In this document: piece by piece, positions 32,773 to 42,670 of the stretch
How the letters are laid out: every line of letters starts with the position of its first letter
How positions within the stretch are numbered: the stretch's first letter is position 1
NCBI GenBank assembly: GCA_017893485.1
Contig: CM030360.1
Coordinates: forward strand, 143,459,697 to 143,523,696
DNA length: 64,000 bases
Origin: Hemerocallis citrina
Lineage: Eukaryota; Streptophyta; Magnoliopsida; Asparagales; Asphodelaceae
Direction: 5' to 3'
Position numbers and translations under genes: made by a program
The notes under the pieces: model-generated
What the model was told of the DNA's origin: nothing
Seen by the model: only the letters and a program-made list of their open reading frames with translations
Database searches by the model: none

Positions 32773-35720
32773 TGAGTTTCACGGCCCACTTCCCAAAATA
32801 CGGGAATACGAGCACGTAACGAAGGCCCAACGAATGATTTGCATCATTCATAAGCTGTACTATCTAACTCAACAATATGCAATACAAATTCAACCACGCA
32901 TGCTATAATGAAATCACATAACATAGATATTACATGAAATGTCTCAACAATAGCCAACAACTGGAAAGAAACAAACTTCGGGTCAACAAAGCCCAACATA
33001 CAAAATGTCATAATAACAATAATACGAGAATTTAAAATGACAATGACAAGACAATTATTGTGGGCCAATAATTCGGCTCCAATCCCTGGAAGGTCTTCTT
33101 GCCAAGTCCTTCGGGCAGTTCTTCCTGTGTACCTGCGAGCTCATAGTCTAGAGTGGGGAAAATATCCGTTAGAGCAAGTCACGGATAGCAAGTAGTACAA
33201 GCAAGAAACAATAAAATAGGACATGTAAATATCAATGAACGAGGAACAAGTTCTATATCAACTGTCAATGAAATTATCGATAACAAGGCAAGGTCTATAG
33301 TCAACAATTTAACGAGTAACAATACAGCAAAACAAGATTCAAGTCAGTAACAATAATCGAGATCAATGTAGTGTCAATATTAGGTCTATCATATTTTATT
33401 TCCTTATCTAATCCACGTAGTATTGTGTATCATACCACAGGTTTGGTGCATACAAGCAGTGAACGTTTTGACTATAGTGGTGAACTCCACAGACCATGTA
33501 CTCGGTACGATAACAATAATAAGAATCCACAATCCACGATCCTTAACAAGAATTTATCCATAATACGATACAAGATAACAAGAACAATATAAGGAAACAC
33601 GGGCCCCTCATCTGAGTACAGTCAATGGTTGTTCACTACCAAGTTGACCCTTTATTACCCCGAATTATTATCAATTTATTAACATGAATCATGAGTGTGC
33701 AATCAATGGAACAAGTATCAAGAAACAATGTTAACGAGGTATCAATGATTATACAATGGATGACATGTAGTGCAATGCAAGGTTTAGACAATTTTACAAT
33801 TGAACACATGGAATGCAATTTCTGGACAGCAATACGTTGTTGTACAAAAGTCGACTTTCCCGCTGCTACGGGAAAGCAAATCAGTCAGAGATTCTAGAAA
33901 CTAGACTCTCTGTCGGTTCCGATTCATATTCACACAATGCACTATAATCACAACAATTAGGTGAAAAGTTCTATTCTTTACTGGTTTCATGTTCAGGCAG
34001 CAAGTTAGGATCAATTTCTTGTATATATAGGAGTTGGGTATAAAATCTTTTAAAAATCTGATAAAAATCATAATTTAGTTCTCAATAGGGTTTAGCAAAT
34101 ATACAATTAATCTCAGGCCTAAATTCTTAACTTAACCTACTGTTTCAATAAATTAAACATAGTGATATCATTTTAGACTGTATTCTGGAACTCAGACTTC
34201 ACTCCACAAGAATCTGAATATCTTACAATCCGTAAGTCGGATTGCAAAATTGTCAGATGTTGCAAAATTGTCAGATGTTGTATATTCCATAGACACAACA
34301 ACTCTTATTTAGTAAGTTTTATTTCATATTAGCTGTAACCAGGTCAGAAATTTGGTTCTCTACTGGACTAGTGATCCGACAGCGATCAAAGGTCATATTC
34401 TTGTATGCCTAACGGGTCTAGAAAATCATTAAATAATTTCATAAAAATCTTAAAGGGACTCCTAATCATGTCTAGTACCATTCTGAATTATTTCAAGTCT
34501 TTATTCTACTGTTAACATTATATTTTAATTAGTTAATTATGCTGATGTACTACTAAACAGTAATATGGTAATTAGGACCTCACAACACTAAAGATACAAT
34601 AACTTGCGGTTTATAAATTGGAATTTAAATTCGTAAAAAGTTAATGAAAAATAGAATCAGAGCGATACAATTGTCGTTTACAAAGTTATACTTAATTATA
34701 ACAGAAATTGGGTTAAAATCTCACAACAACATGGAGTAAATAGCAGGCTAGTGAGTTTATAAATTTTTAATTAGCAACAAACAATGTACACATTCATATA
34801 ACTTTATGGCAATTAATTAACAGGGACTATACTCAATTATTAAGGTGGAATTCTACTGTTAATAACACAATTGATTATTAACATAGTATGAATATCACAA
34901 CCAATCGAAAAAGCATTCAATCATCATTCTTCTATATAAGATGTTCATAATTTATGTATTCGTGTAGTGTATGCATATGATAATATATAACAAGGCTTGG
35001 GTTTGAATCAAGGGAATGGCACGAAAAGAAGGCTACTACTTTGTTTCACCGATGAATTCGTAGTAGCCCCTTTGAAAGGTTTCAAGCAATACGATACGAT
35101 ATTGAAATATGAATTACTTGCGGAGATCAACAATTTCTTGAACAAAAATAACGAATCAGTTCAAGAGAGACTTGCCTTTTGACGACGATTTCGATTATAA
35201 GAGAATAACGGGAACGAGAGTCCCGATGGCAACATGGACAAACTACGTACAGAACAATTACGTGCTAAACACGGCAACGGCAGCACGTGCAAACCACAGA
35301 ATGGCGGCGGCAATCCTAGAGACAGCAGCAACAAGTAACAACCGCAAGAGACGGCGGCTACAGCGGTGGTTGCAGGACAACGAAGAATACCACAAGAAGG
35401 CGGACGACAAGGTGGCCGTCGACGGTGTTGGGAGGGCGAGCAGCAGCGAGCAGTCGAGCAATGGATGGGGCTTCGACGGTGGAGGTGCAGGCGGTTGCAG
35501 GTGCTGCAGTAGGCAGCGAGCGTTGGTTGCGAGGTGGATCGCAGTCGCAATGGTGACTGCGGGCAACGAGTGGGATGGGGAGACGGTGGCACTAAGGGGT
35601 GGAGGTTGCAAGGTGATGGCAGGGGCTGCGACTTGGGTGGCGGGAGCTCGGGATGAGGAATCAACGGTGGAGGCTTGGTGGTTCAGAGGTGCGACTTCGA
35701 GACAGCGGGAGGCATCATCA
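32773..35720. repeat. Second Tekay-like LTR (solo or truncated), inside the CACTA element
   Basis: Begins near TGAGTTTCACGGCCC and soon gives GGGAATACGAGCACGTAACG, matching the start of the LTRs at 22670 and 57040. The later landmarks ACCCCGAATTATTATC and GAGACTTGCCTTTTGACGAC occur at similar distances. A GC-rich tract (35200-35710) corresponds to the GC-rich end parts of the others. The terminal GTTACA is not found, so the right end may be lost; CATCA-like sequence on both sides hints at a duplication but is not convincing. Long open frames in the GC-rich tract are compositional. Confidence 0.6.
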
Positions 35721-36320
35721 TACAACAAATCTAAAGTGGTACATGTAACTAGTCGAAAGTATTACTTATATGGTTATGACATGACAAGAATTGCTTTCAC
35801 ATTTACGGATTTACTGCATCATTGCTTCAGCTTAAAAGTAGTGTTCATGCTACAGAGACTGTTAGTTTCTTGTATTCTCAAAACATTTGGAATCCTCTTG
35901 GTACAAATTCCATGTCCCATTTCAAGACCTCAATAATTTAGACGTCAGTGCAAATCTTGATTGTTCAAGTATGACATGATTCTGAATCAAATTGAAAGTA
36001 AATGATAGCATAATTGATTTGGGAATGCAACTTGAATTGTCATAATCCATGCTGTACAGTCTTTTATCTGTAACTTTTCTGCATTTAAACGAGTGGCACA
36101 TCTCCGTAGGGTGACACTGATTGAATGCTTCCAAAACTCTTCATTCTTCAGCTTAAGTGCATATATAGGATGCTTGGCATCATTGCGGATCTTTATTAAA
36201 CTAAATATGCATAATATCTGATATAATAAACTTGCACCACTGCTTGTTAGAAAAATGCATGATATTCAATTTCTACTATCTTTGATTGTCATTTACTGAT
36301 GCAAAAACATTTTCTTGCAG

Positions 36321-36407
36321 GATTGCGTTGATTCTTCTGCTTTTGGTCATAATATATGTGGTGCTTGCTTTTATTTGCCACGGAGTTACGCTTCCATCTT
36401 GTTTAAG
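36321..36407 (+). pseudogene. Captured exon encoding a membrane segment, gene unknown
   Basis: Bounded by TTTTCTTGCAG and GTAATAAG splice signals; 87 bp, 29 codons without stop. One frame gives ALILLLLVIIYVVLAFICHG, a strong transmembrane helix, then VTLPSCLR. A second frame is also open. I do not recognise the parent gene. It lies between the LTR and the auxilin-like exons, on the same strand. Confidence 0.35.
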
Positions 36408-37373
36408 GTAATAAGTGGATAACTTCATTGCCATTTTTATGTATCCATCTTAATATATTTATTTTATTAATGCGTGCATAGTGTTTTTGGTTTGGCCTTG
36501 TTTGGCAACGGCTTCTGTTGCATCTCATCTTATTGTTATGTACTGTATATCATTGTCATAATTATTGTTGAGACTGCAAGAAACTCCCAAGATTTTCAGC
36601 AGTGCTTTGTAAGCAGTATTTCTGCTTGATTGTTCTTGATCGTTTATATAAGAACACAAATCATCATACTGGGCTTCTCTAAAGTAATTAAAGGCTGGAT
36701 TCTCTGTCGGAAGTTAATGCATGGAATACTAAGTTTAATTCTGTGTATACAATTGATCAATTTTAACTAGGCCTATTTTCTTGCTTCTAGTAAGTAAAAT
36801 ACAACTATTGCATGGGCCATCTTCCATCTTGTAGTCGCAGTTGCAAGTGGAGAATGTAGTGTTAGCTAATAAATAATAATAATGGTGACGGTGATTGTAT
36901 TAGTTGTGAGAATTTACATTTCAGAGCGATTGCATTTTCTTACACAACTTAAATTAGTGATAGAACTTCAAAATGCTTGCCACTGGCCAAATATATGACT
37001 GGACTTGCCATTGTCTCTGTTTCAAGAAAACAGTTCATTTGTAAGTCATATAGTCTGTATAAGTACATGGAAAGCCCAATCTTCTGAACCATATATTCTA
37101 CAGCTAATTGAGTGCAAAAATAATAGTATCTCATGTTGTTTGGTGCGTATGACTCAATGCAGTATGTTTGTATCTTTACGTTTGATTATAATTTATACAT
37201 ACCAAATTTGAGCCATACCCTTCTCCTTTCATTAGTTACAGATCAAGTTGATTGTGCAATAGTCCATAGTTACAGGAGTTTAATGTAAATTTGTTCTGAG
37301 TATAGTTAGTTTTTAATGATATATCTGATTATATAGAGACTAGATTAATGTAAGATCAATTTGTTGTGCACAG

Positions 37374-37589
37374 ACAAGAAAAGAATATGCGAGATATTCT
37401 TGCTCAAAGAGATCAAGCAGTTAGAAATGTAAGTTCAATTTGTAATCAAGAAATTATAAAATTTATTGAATTAATAATCCTTCGCTGATTCTTAATCAAA
37501 TTATTTCTACAGGGATTAGCAAATTAGCAGATTCTCTAGATGCTGATGTCCGGAGGTGGGCAATTGGGAAAGAAGGAAGTTTGATAGTG
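37374..37589 (+). pseudogene. Captured exons of an auxilin-like J-domain protein
   Basis: Exon 1 (37374-37428) lies between GTGCACAG and GTAAGT and encodes QEKNMRDILAQRDQAVRN. After an 84 bp intron, exon 2 (37513-37589, after TTTCTACAG) encodes ISKLADSLDADVRRW then AIGKEGSL. Plant auxilin-like clathrin-uncoating cofactors have R-D-x-x-A-Q-R-D-Q-A-E-R-N followed by L-A-(D/E)-(S/T)-L-D-A-(D/E)-V-(R/K)-R-W-(S/A)-x-G-K-E-G-N-L just before the J domain. Exon 2 is one base out of frame with exon 1, so the fragment is not translatable across the junction. The J domain is absent. Confidence 0.65.
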
Positions 37590-37820
37590 GTACTCTTTCT
37601 GCCTTTTCTAAACCTTTGCTGATTATTAATCAAGTTATTGAGATCTCTAATTGTTGTTGAGAGAGTCTTTCTGGCTTTTCTTTTCCTTATGATTCTTTGC
37701 CTTCTTTTGGGTGGTAATTAAAGTAAGGATTAATAATTAAGTGTTGGCTGTGTTGCCAAGCAATTCAATTTGGTTTAGTGTTTGCCTGCTCGTCGAATGT
37801 ATAAAGGCCAAACCCATGTC

Positions 37821-37888
37821 TGTAAGAACTTCCGTCTATTTACTAGTGAATTACTGTAAGAACTTCCGTCTATTTACTAGTGAATTAC
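37821..37888 (+). repeat. Perfect 34 bp tandem duplication
   Basis: The 34-mer beginning TGTAAGAACTTCCGTCTATT occurs twice head to tail without a difference, so it is recent. It lies in non-coding DNA of the CACTA interior. Confidence 0.85.
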
Positions 37889-37987
37889 TGACAGTAGCAG
37901 TAGACATGCATAGTAGGTCTGCATATCCTGCACAACCATACCTCAGTAGATCTAGTTTTCGAATGTTTACCTATATCTTTGGTTCCT

Positions 37988-38470
37988 GATGAATTAGAAC
38001 TTTCTATTTCTGTATTTTTATTTTATACCTCTTGTAAGTAAGCACTTAACAATTATGTTTTAAAATTTTCAAAAACTGTCTCAAACCTGTCTCAAACCTG
38101 TTATTCAAATCATTCCTATTTTTGTTTGTATGGGATATTAAATTAGTTGTTCATGCACATCCAACCTTATCTGAAGTTCTTGATGAACTCTTCTTATTCC
38201 TGTATTTTTATTTCATACTTCTTGTAAGTAAGCACTTAAATATTATTTAAATTTTTCAAAAACTGTCTCAAACCTGTTATTCAAATCATTCCTATTTTTG
38301 TTTGTACAGGATATTAAATTTGTTGTTCATGCGCATCCAACCTTATTTGAAGTTCTTGATGAACTTTTCCTATTCCTGTATTTTTTTTTATACTTCTTGT
38401 AAGTAAGCACTTAACTATCATTTAAATTTTTCAAAAATTGTCTTAAGCCTGTTATTCAAATCATTCCTAT
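37988..38470 (+). repeat. ~175-195 bp tandem repeat, about 2.6 copies, containing LPD exon
   Basis: Copies start at GATGAA near 37988, 38182 and 38358. Each continues with CTGTATTTTTATTT, CTTGTAAGTAAGCACTTAA, TTTTCAAAAACTGTC and CAAATCATTCCTATT. The first two copies run on into the exon fragment described separately, so an exon plus flanking intron was amplified in tandem. Confidence 0.75.
38128..38375 (+). pseudogene. Captured plastid dihydrolipoyl dehydrogenase C-terminal exon, two copies
   Basis: Two copies (about 38132-38195 and 38309-38372) encode DIKLVVHAHPTLSEVLDELF and DIKFVVHAHPTLFEVLDEL. This is the C-terminal H-A-H-P-T-L-S-E-V-L-D-E-L-F motif of dihydrolipoyl dehydrogenase, whose His is part of the active site; the D-I-K...V-H-A-H version fits the plastid isoform. 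The second copy is preceded by TTTGTACAG, an intact acceptor; the first has TTTGTATG, a broken one. Both run into a GTAAGTAAG donor-like site further on. Tandem copies arose by repeat expansion. Confidence 0.65.
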
Positions 38471-38651
38471 TGAGTCCGAAATCCGAGAATTAAAACCTTG
38501 ATGAGGTTTCCCTCATGCCTCTTTATATCTTTCTTCAAATATAGTTTTGGTGAATGAAAAGTAGTAGGAATGCAAGTTAGCCTCACTAATTTTGTTTTTA
38601 TATGTTTTTGTGTTAAAAGTCGTGCGGTCATGTGATGTATCTAAAGAAAGA

Positions 38652-38945
38652 CAAGTTGGGAATGGGCGGTTTAACATATTCAGTGGTTGCCCTTCTGGTC
38701 TGACGACAACCATGGTTCTCCGTGGTGGAGCAGAGCAGACCAGGTGAACTGTCTATCCTCTGACTATTGATTAGTTTTTAAAACATTCTAATAGTTGTTA
38801 TCCCCATTTCACATGTTTCTTTCTGTAGTTCATTGAAGAAGCTGGAAGGAGGCTACATGATAGTCATAAGTGCTTTAAAGAACTAAAGAACTCCAACGTT
38901 TGTGGCTGGTGGTGGTTCTATAGATGTAGGCATTAAAAACCGAAT
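38652..38945 (+). pseudogene. Captured exons of CCT7 (TCP-1/CCT eta chaperonin)
   Basis: Exon a (38652-38743) encodes QVGNGRFNIFSGCPSG then TTTMVLRGGAEQ, the G-C-P-S-G-x-T-x-T-x-V-L-R-G-G-A motif specific to CCT eta. An intron with GTGAAC donor and TTCTGTAG acceptor follows. Exon b (from 38829) encodes FIEEAGRRLHDSHK and, after a 1-base shift, FVAGGGSIDVG, the VVxGGGAID ATP-site motif. A frameshift and substitutions make it non-functional. It is the last captured gene before the right subterminal region. Confidence 0.75.
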
Positions 38946-39359
38946 TGATGTAGGCGCTTCTAACTTCTATCTAATGAAATATATCTAATGAAATATATCC
39001 GAATTGATCTAGGTGCTTCTAACTTCTATCTATCGACTTCGTATTTTGGAATGATTTGAAGTTGATTACTTCATATTTTGGAATTGTTTTGAAGTTCATT
39101 ACTTTATATTTTGTTTCTCTAGTTGCATTTGGATTTTGTTACTCTAGTGATGGACCATGATTTTTGACACATTTTTTATTTTGGAGTTTGTGATGGATGA
39201 TGATTGTAATGAAATTATAACTTTTCTTGAAATTGTGTTGTAGTCAGTTTTATGGGATCGTATCTATCCAACTTAGAGTTTATTTGAATTGTGAGGCTGA
39301 ATATGTACCTTAAAACGTGTGGGGGGGGGGGTGGACAATTGAAAAACTACTTGCAATAG

Positions 39360-39791
39360 TTTTATAAATATGTCACAGCTACAAAAAAAATTGCGACGTT
39401 CTAAATTTTAACGCAAAACTAAATGCATCGTAATTGAGTTTTTTTGTCGCAATAGTCTGGGAAAAAAATAAAGTTTTCATTGCAAAAAATTCGCAACGAA
39501 TTTTTTTTATCACAAACAGTTTGCAACGAAATTTTCATCACATACGCATTGCGACACAAACTACAAATAAAATCGTCGCTACATTAATATTTTAAAATTT
39601 ATTTTCATCATTTTTATTTTCAAATTTTAATTAAAAAAGAAAATATTGCGACATAAAATCTATAACGTCGCAATTTGCAACCGTTTTGGCTCAAAATTGT
39701 CTCACTTAGTGACGGATCAAATAGCGACAATAATTTCGAGGTTTTGCGACCACTTTTTTCTCGCAAATCCAACTTTTTTGTCACAATTTTT
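39360..39791. repeat. CACTA right subterminal repeats
   Basis: Dense GCGACGTT, TTGTCGCAA, TTGCGACA and CGTCGC motifs in both orientations, mirroring the left end. Confidence 0.6.
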
Positions 39792-39906
39792 CGTCGCTAG
39801 TCTGCATATTTCTGGTAGTGTAAACAGTGATGCAGTTTTAACAACTATTGAACATATGATGTAAGCAGCGACGTATGTAAACTAAATGTAAAATGATTCC
39901 TTTGTC

Positions 39907-39914
39907 TATAAAAG
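39907..39914 (+). promoter_or_regulatory. TATA box of the pararetroviral promoter
   Basis: TATAAAAG inside CTATAAAAGGGATTCC. About 45-60 bp upstream lies GATGTAAGCAGCGACGTATG, reminiscent of activating-sequence elements in caulimovirid promoters. Confidence 0.6.
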
Positions 39915-40005
39915 GGATTCCATAAGAAGAAGAAAGGTAGACAATCTAGTAGAGAAATTCCATATAATATTATAAGAAGAGTTGATCCGTAAGAAGTTTG
40001 GAATT

Positions 40006-40011
40006 AATAAA
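40006..40011 (+). terminator. Poly(A) signal in the viral leader
   Basis: AATAAA about 100 nt after the TATA box, in the position used by pararetroviruses that bypass it on the first pass and use it on the second. Confidence 0.5.
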
Positions 40012-40592
40012 GGTTATCTTTCGATCATTTCTTGTTCATGGTATGACTAACTAATCTCTTCCTCTCAGGGAGAGCTTTGTAAGGCTCTACCTAAAAAATC
40101 TTACAAAAATACCAATTTATAATCTTCTATAGTTGAGCTATACACCTAATTGTAAGAAACGAGGTAGGTTGTGGTTGCCTGTAATGAAGTGCTACTCAAT
40201 TGTTCCGAACGTATCCCTTGGATGAAGCTCTCTTGAAGAGCACAGTAGTCCTGGGATAGGAGGAACATAAAAGGAGAACTGAAATTGGGGTGCATACCAA
40301 AGGTATTTTATCCACTGATATTAACTGGTACAGAACAGCTTAAAGAGGCTCAGCTAGGTTGGATGCATGTTGGGCCCTTTTTGACTTTTATGGTATCCAT
40401 AGAAATCTATCCCTACTCTTGATTTCCATACATAATGTTTCAAGCTTTAAAATCATCTGAATCATAAAAAAGAAAAATTGATAATAATAATAGTTCCAAT
40501 CATGTCATGAGTTAATTCAAGAATTAATGGGGGTGATAGAAATGTGAGTTTTTTATGTTTATTATCCACAAAGTTTAAAAAGCCCAGTTGAC

Positions 40593-40940
40593 TTGTATGA
40601 GTTTAAATTATTATTTTTTAGCACAGAACAAGTAATAATTATAACAATAAATCTGGTTAATCTTTGTCAAAATAGTAATATAAATGTTCGAATAATTGAT
40701 GACCTAACTTTTCAGGAAATATCTTTATTATTTTTTGAACATAGATATATAACTAGTCTTACAACAACATATATGCAATATATTGAAGAAAACGAATATA
40801 TGGAAGATCCTCTATATGATAGTGATAGTGAATTTTCAAAGACAGAATCAAAAATTATGGGAGGATTTGAATATATGCTTGAATATTTTGATATTTGTGA
40901 GAATGATAATGTATGGTATTTTCAAGAAGATTGGTTTTGA
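40593..40940 (+). CDS. Intact 115-residue ORF in the viral leader, unknown function
   Basis: The only uninterrupted reading frame of any length in the viral relic. Starts MYEFKLLFFSTEQ and ends ENDNVWYFQEDWF, with a Tyr- and acid-rich second half (YMEDPLYDSDSEFSK). No domain recognised, no signal peptide or clear membrane segment beyond a hydrophobic patch at residues 5-25. It sits between the poly(A) signal and the primer site, where intact viruses have leader or small ORFs. The DNA is about 70% AT, so a chance ORF of this length is unlikely but possible. Confidence 0.4.
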   Translation: MYEFKLLFFSTEQVIIITINLVNLCQNSNINVRIIDDLTFQEISLLFFEHRYITSLTTTYMQYIEENEYMEDPLYDSDSEFSKTESKIMGGFEYMLEYFDICENDNVWYFQEDWF

Positions 40941-41007
40941 TACTTTTTTGTTCTCCTTTGTAAGCAATCACAACACTTTCAAGTATAGTCACGCAGCGTA
41001 TTCTAGT

Positions 41008-41019
41008 TGGTATCAGAGC
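41008..41019 (+). other. Pararetroviral primer binding site (tRNA-Met)
   Basis: TGGTATCAGAGC, exact, on the plus strand, with no LTR beside it. Caulimovirids start minus-strand DNA synthesis here and by convention count their genome from this site. Confidence 0.75.
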
Positions 41020-41212
41020 CTTGTTTTAGAGTAAATATCCCTTACCTGGATTTCTCAATATAATTAGTAATAGTATAAGTATTCAAAAAATTAATTCAAA
41101 GGATTAAATAGAAAATATTGGAAAACCAAATTTTAGAATTGCAGAAGGATCACACATCCTATTGAAAATATTATAGAATAGGAAGTATAGATTTTTATTT
41201 GAAAACTAGTTC

Positions 41213-41283
41213 TTATTTGCAAATAGTTTGGATATATATTGGCCCGTTTATGCAAATAGTTTCGGAATCCAGCCTATTAATCA
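41213..41283. repeat. Mutator-like terminal repeat (right), outside the viral relic
   Basis: Reverse complement reads GGCTGGATTCCGAAACTATT, then ACGGGCCAATATA and AACTATTTGCAAATAAG, alignable with 13936-14008. See that entry. 41284-41542 beyond it holds no recognisable feature. Confidence 0.35.
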
Positions 41284-41542
41284 AGTTAACGCATGATACG
41301 CAGGCCATATGCCAAAAAAAGAAAGATGTCTGCATAATACCTGACATGTGGGTCCGACTAAAATAATAGTAGAAGGAGTATCCATATACATAAAATCCAG
41401 TTGATCCACCGCAAAGAAACGACCTGCGTCACAGAAGGAACCACCCGAAAGTATGAATTGGATTATCAAAGTCTACAAATTTTGAGCAGCAGAAAATAAA
41501 TGGATAGTATGAGATTTCACCAAATACCATCTGAAAGATGAG

Positions 41543-41560
41543 AAGATATGGCAGTAATTT
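41543..41560. repeat. LINE target-site duplication, left copy
   Basis: AAGATATGGCAGTAATTT, identical to 49782-49799 after the LINE poly(A) tail. Confidence 0.9.
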
Positions 41561-42554
41561 TCTTGGAGCTCTAGTAGCCTGTTTCTTTCATCTTGTGACA
41601 GGACTCTCGTTTCTTCCAATCTTTCTAGCTCATCAATTCCTTCCAAAAAGGAATCTTTTGCACGCTAGATGGTCAAAAATCTAGATCGATTCCATCTACG
41701 CAGCCGCTTTCTCAATCTACGGATTTTTTCACACCATCGGGTTGCAGCATCCGTACCAGTAGTTGGGAGCACCCAATTTTCCATCACCATGTGGTGAAAT
41801 CCCTGGATTTCTAGCCGGGGCTTCTCAAATCTGAACTTCCTTAGCCTTTGAGATCCCTGTACCCCCGCATCAAGTAGGACCGGGGTATGATCTGACGTAG
41901 GTCTAGGGATAGACTTAGCGGTTGCCAATGGGAATTTAGCTTCCCAATCCATCGATACTAGTATCCTGTCCAATTTGGCCATAATCGGGGACGCTTGCAT
42001 GTTTGACCATGTAAATAGTCTGTCATTGATTGGGATATCGATCAACTCTAGTTCCGTGATCACCCTATTGAACTCTTCTCTGTGTCTGTCGCTGGAGCCT
42101 CTTCCCCTGTGCTCGAAAGTAAATCTAGTAATATTGAAATCCCCCTAACAATCCAAGCTCCCGACCATCGTTGTCGAATATCGATAAACTCTTGCCAAAA
42201 AGCGTCTCGATTTGCAGCCACGTTCGGCCCATAAACAACAGTGATCGTCTGCACCCAATTATCAGATCGTCACCTCAGTCGGATAGTCAGGAAGGATGTT
42301 CCACTGTATTCCTCGAGACAGGTGAAAATATCCGGGTTGAACCCAATAATAATCCCCCCGCAGCTCCTGCGGATGGGCGTAGCACCCATTCCTTGATTCT
42401 GTTGCCCCTGCTCTTTTGAGTTTAAACCCGTACGCAAGTTTGGTCTCCTGCAACTCTACCACCTCTGCCTTGGAATTCATAATGACGTCCCTAACCATAT
42501 CTCTCTTCCCCCTATCCCCCAACCCCCCCTAACATTCCAGAATAGTGTATTCAT
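41561..42554 (-). pseudogene. LINE ORF2 endonuclease domain (inverted part)
   Basis: ATG at 42554 opens MNTLFWNVRG, the standard start of plant L1 ORF2 (apurinic-type endonuclease). Later pieces: VVELQETKL (E of the catalytic set, after a frameshift), VQTITVVYGPNVAANRDAFW, then NDRLFTWSNMQ, KLDRILVSMDWEAKFP and SDHTPVLL, which keeps the catalytic SDH. The G-D-F-N motif is lost (VRGISILL). It ends at the inversion breakpoint in the linker to RT. Confidence 0.8.
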
Positions 42555-42670
42555 TAGGGGACCATGTCTAGGTTGATCGTGGGTGTGGGTGTGGGACAGG
42601 TTTCTTCCTCGAAGACCTCCGTCAACCCAGGGCTGGATCCCAAGTTAATCTGATAACTAGCGTTAAACCG

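Larger units (their letters stand above)
20352..39820. mobile_element. CACTA-type (En/Spm) transposon carrying host gene fragments
   Basis: The ends are inverted repeats: CACTTCTAGAAATGTGCAG at 20352 and, reading inward from 39820, CACTACCAGAAATATGCAG; both continue ACTAGCGACG, about 26 of 29 matching. Flanking trinucleotides are TAG and TAA, compatible with a mutated 3-bp duplication. Both subterminal regions (20380-20680 and 39360-39790) are full of GCGACG, TCGCAA and TTGCGAC motifs in both orientations, as expected for CACTA elements. No transposase is seen. The body holds exons from several host genes plus later insertions (foldback, copia, Tekay-like LTR). Without these it would be about 6.4 kb. 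Viral sequence lies on both sides. Confidence 0.8.
39821..41210 (+). mobile_element. Endogenous pararetrovirus, right segment (promoter and leader)
   Basis: Continues the viral relic after the CACTA element: promoter with TATA box, poly(A) signal about 100 nt downstream, long leader with one intact ORF, and a tRNA-Met primer site at 41008-41019. This layout (TATA, AATAAA close behind, primer site in the leader) is that of caulimovirids. Far less decayed in structure than the coding part. Confidence 0.65.

Noticed and set aside
35258..35728. Ala/Pro/Ser-rich minus-strand frame
   Set aside because: Antisense of the GC-rich LTR end; low-complexity and not conserved in the related LTRs.
35172..35936. 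254-codon open frame on the plus strand
   Set aside because: It lies in the GC-rich end of the second Tekay-like LTR, overlaps long open frames on the other strand, and its protein is compositional (A, G, R runs) with no domain. The related LTRs have similar GC-rich tracts without this frame.
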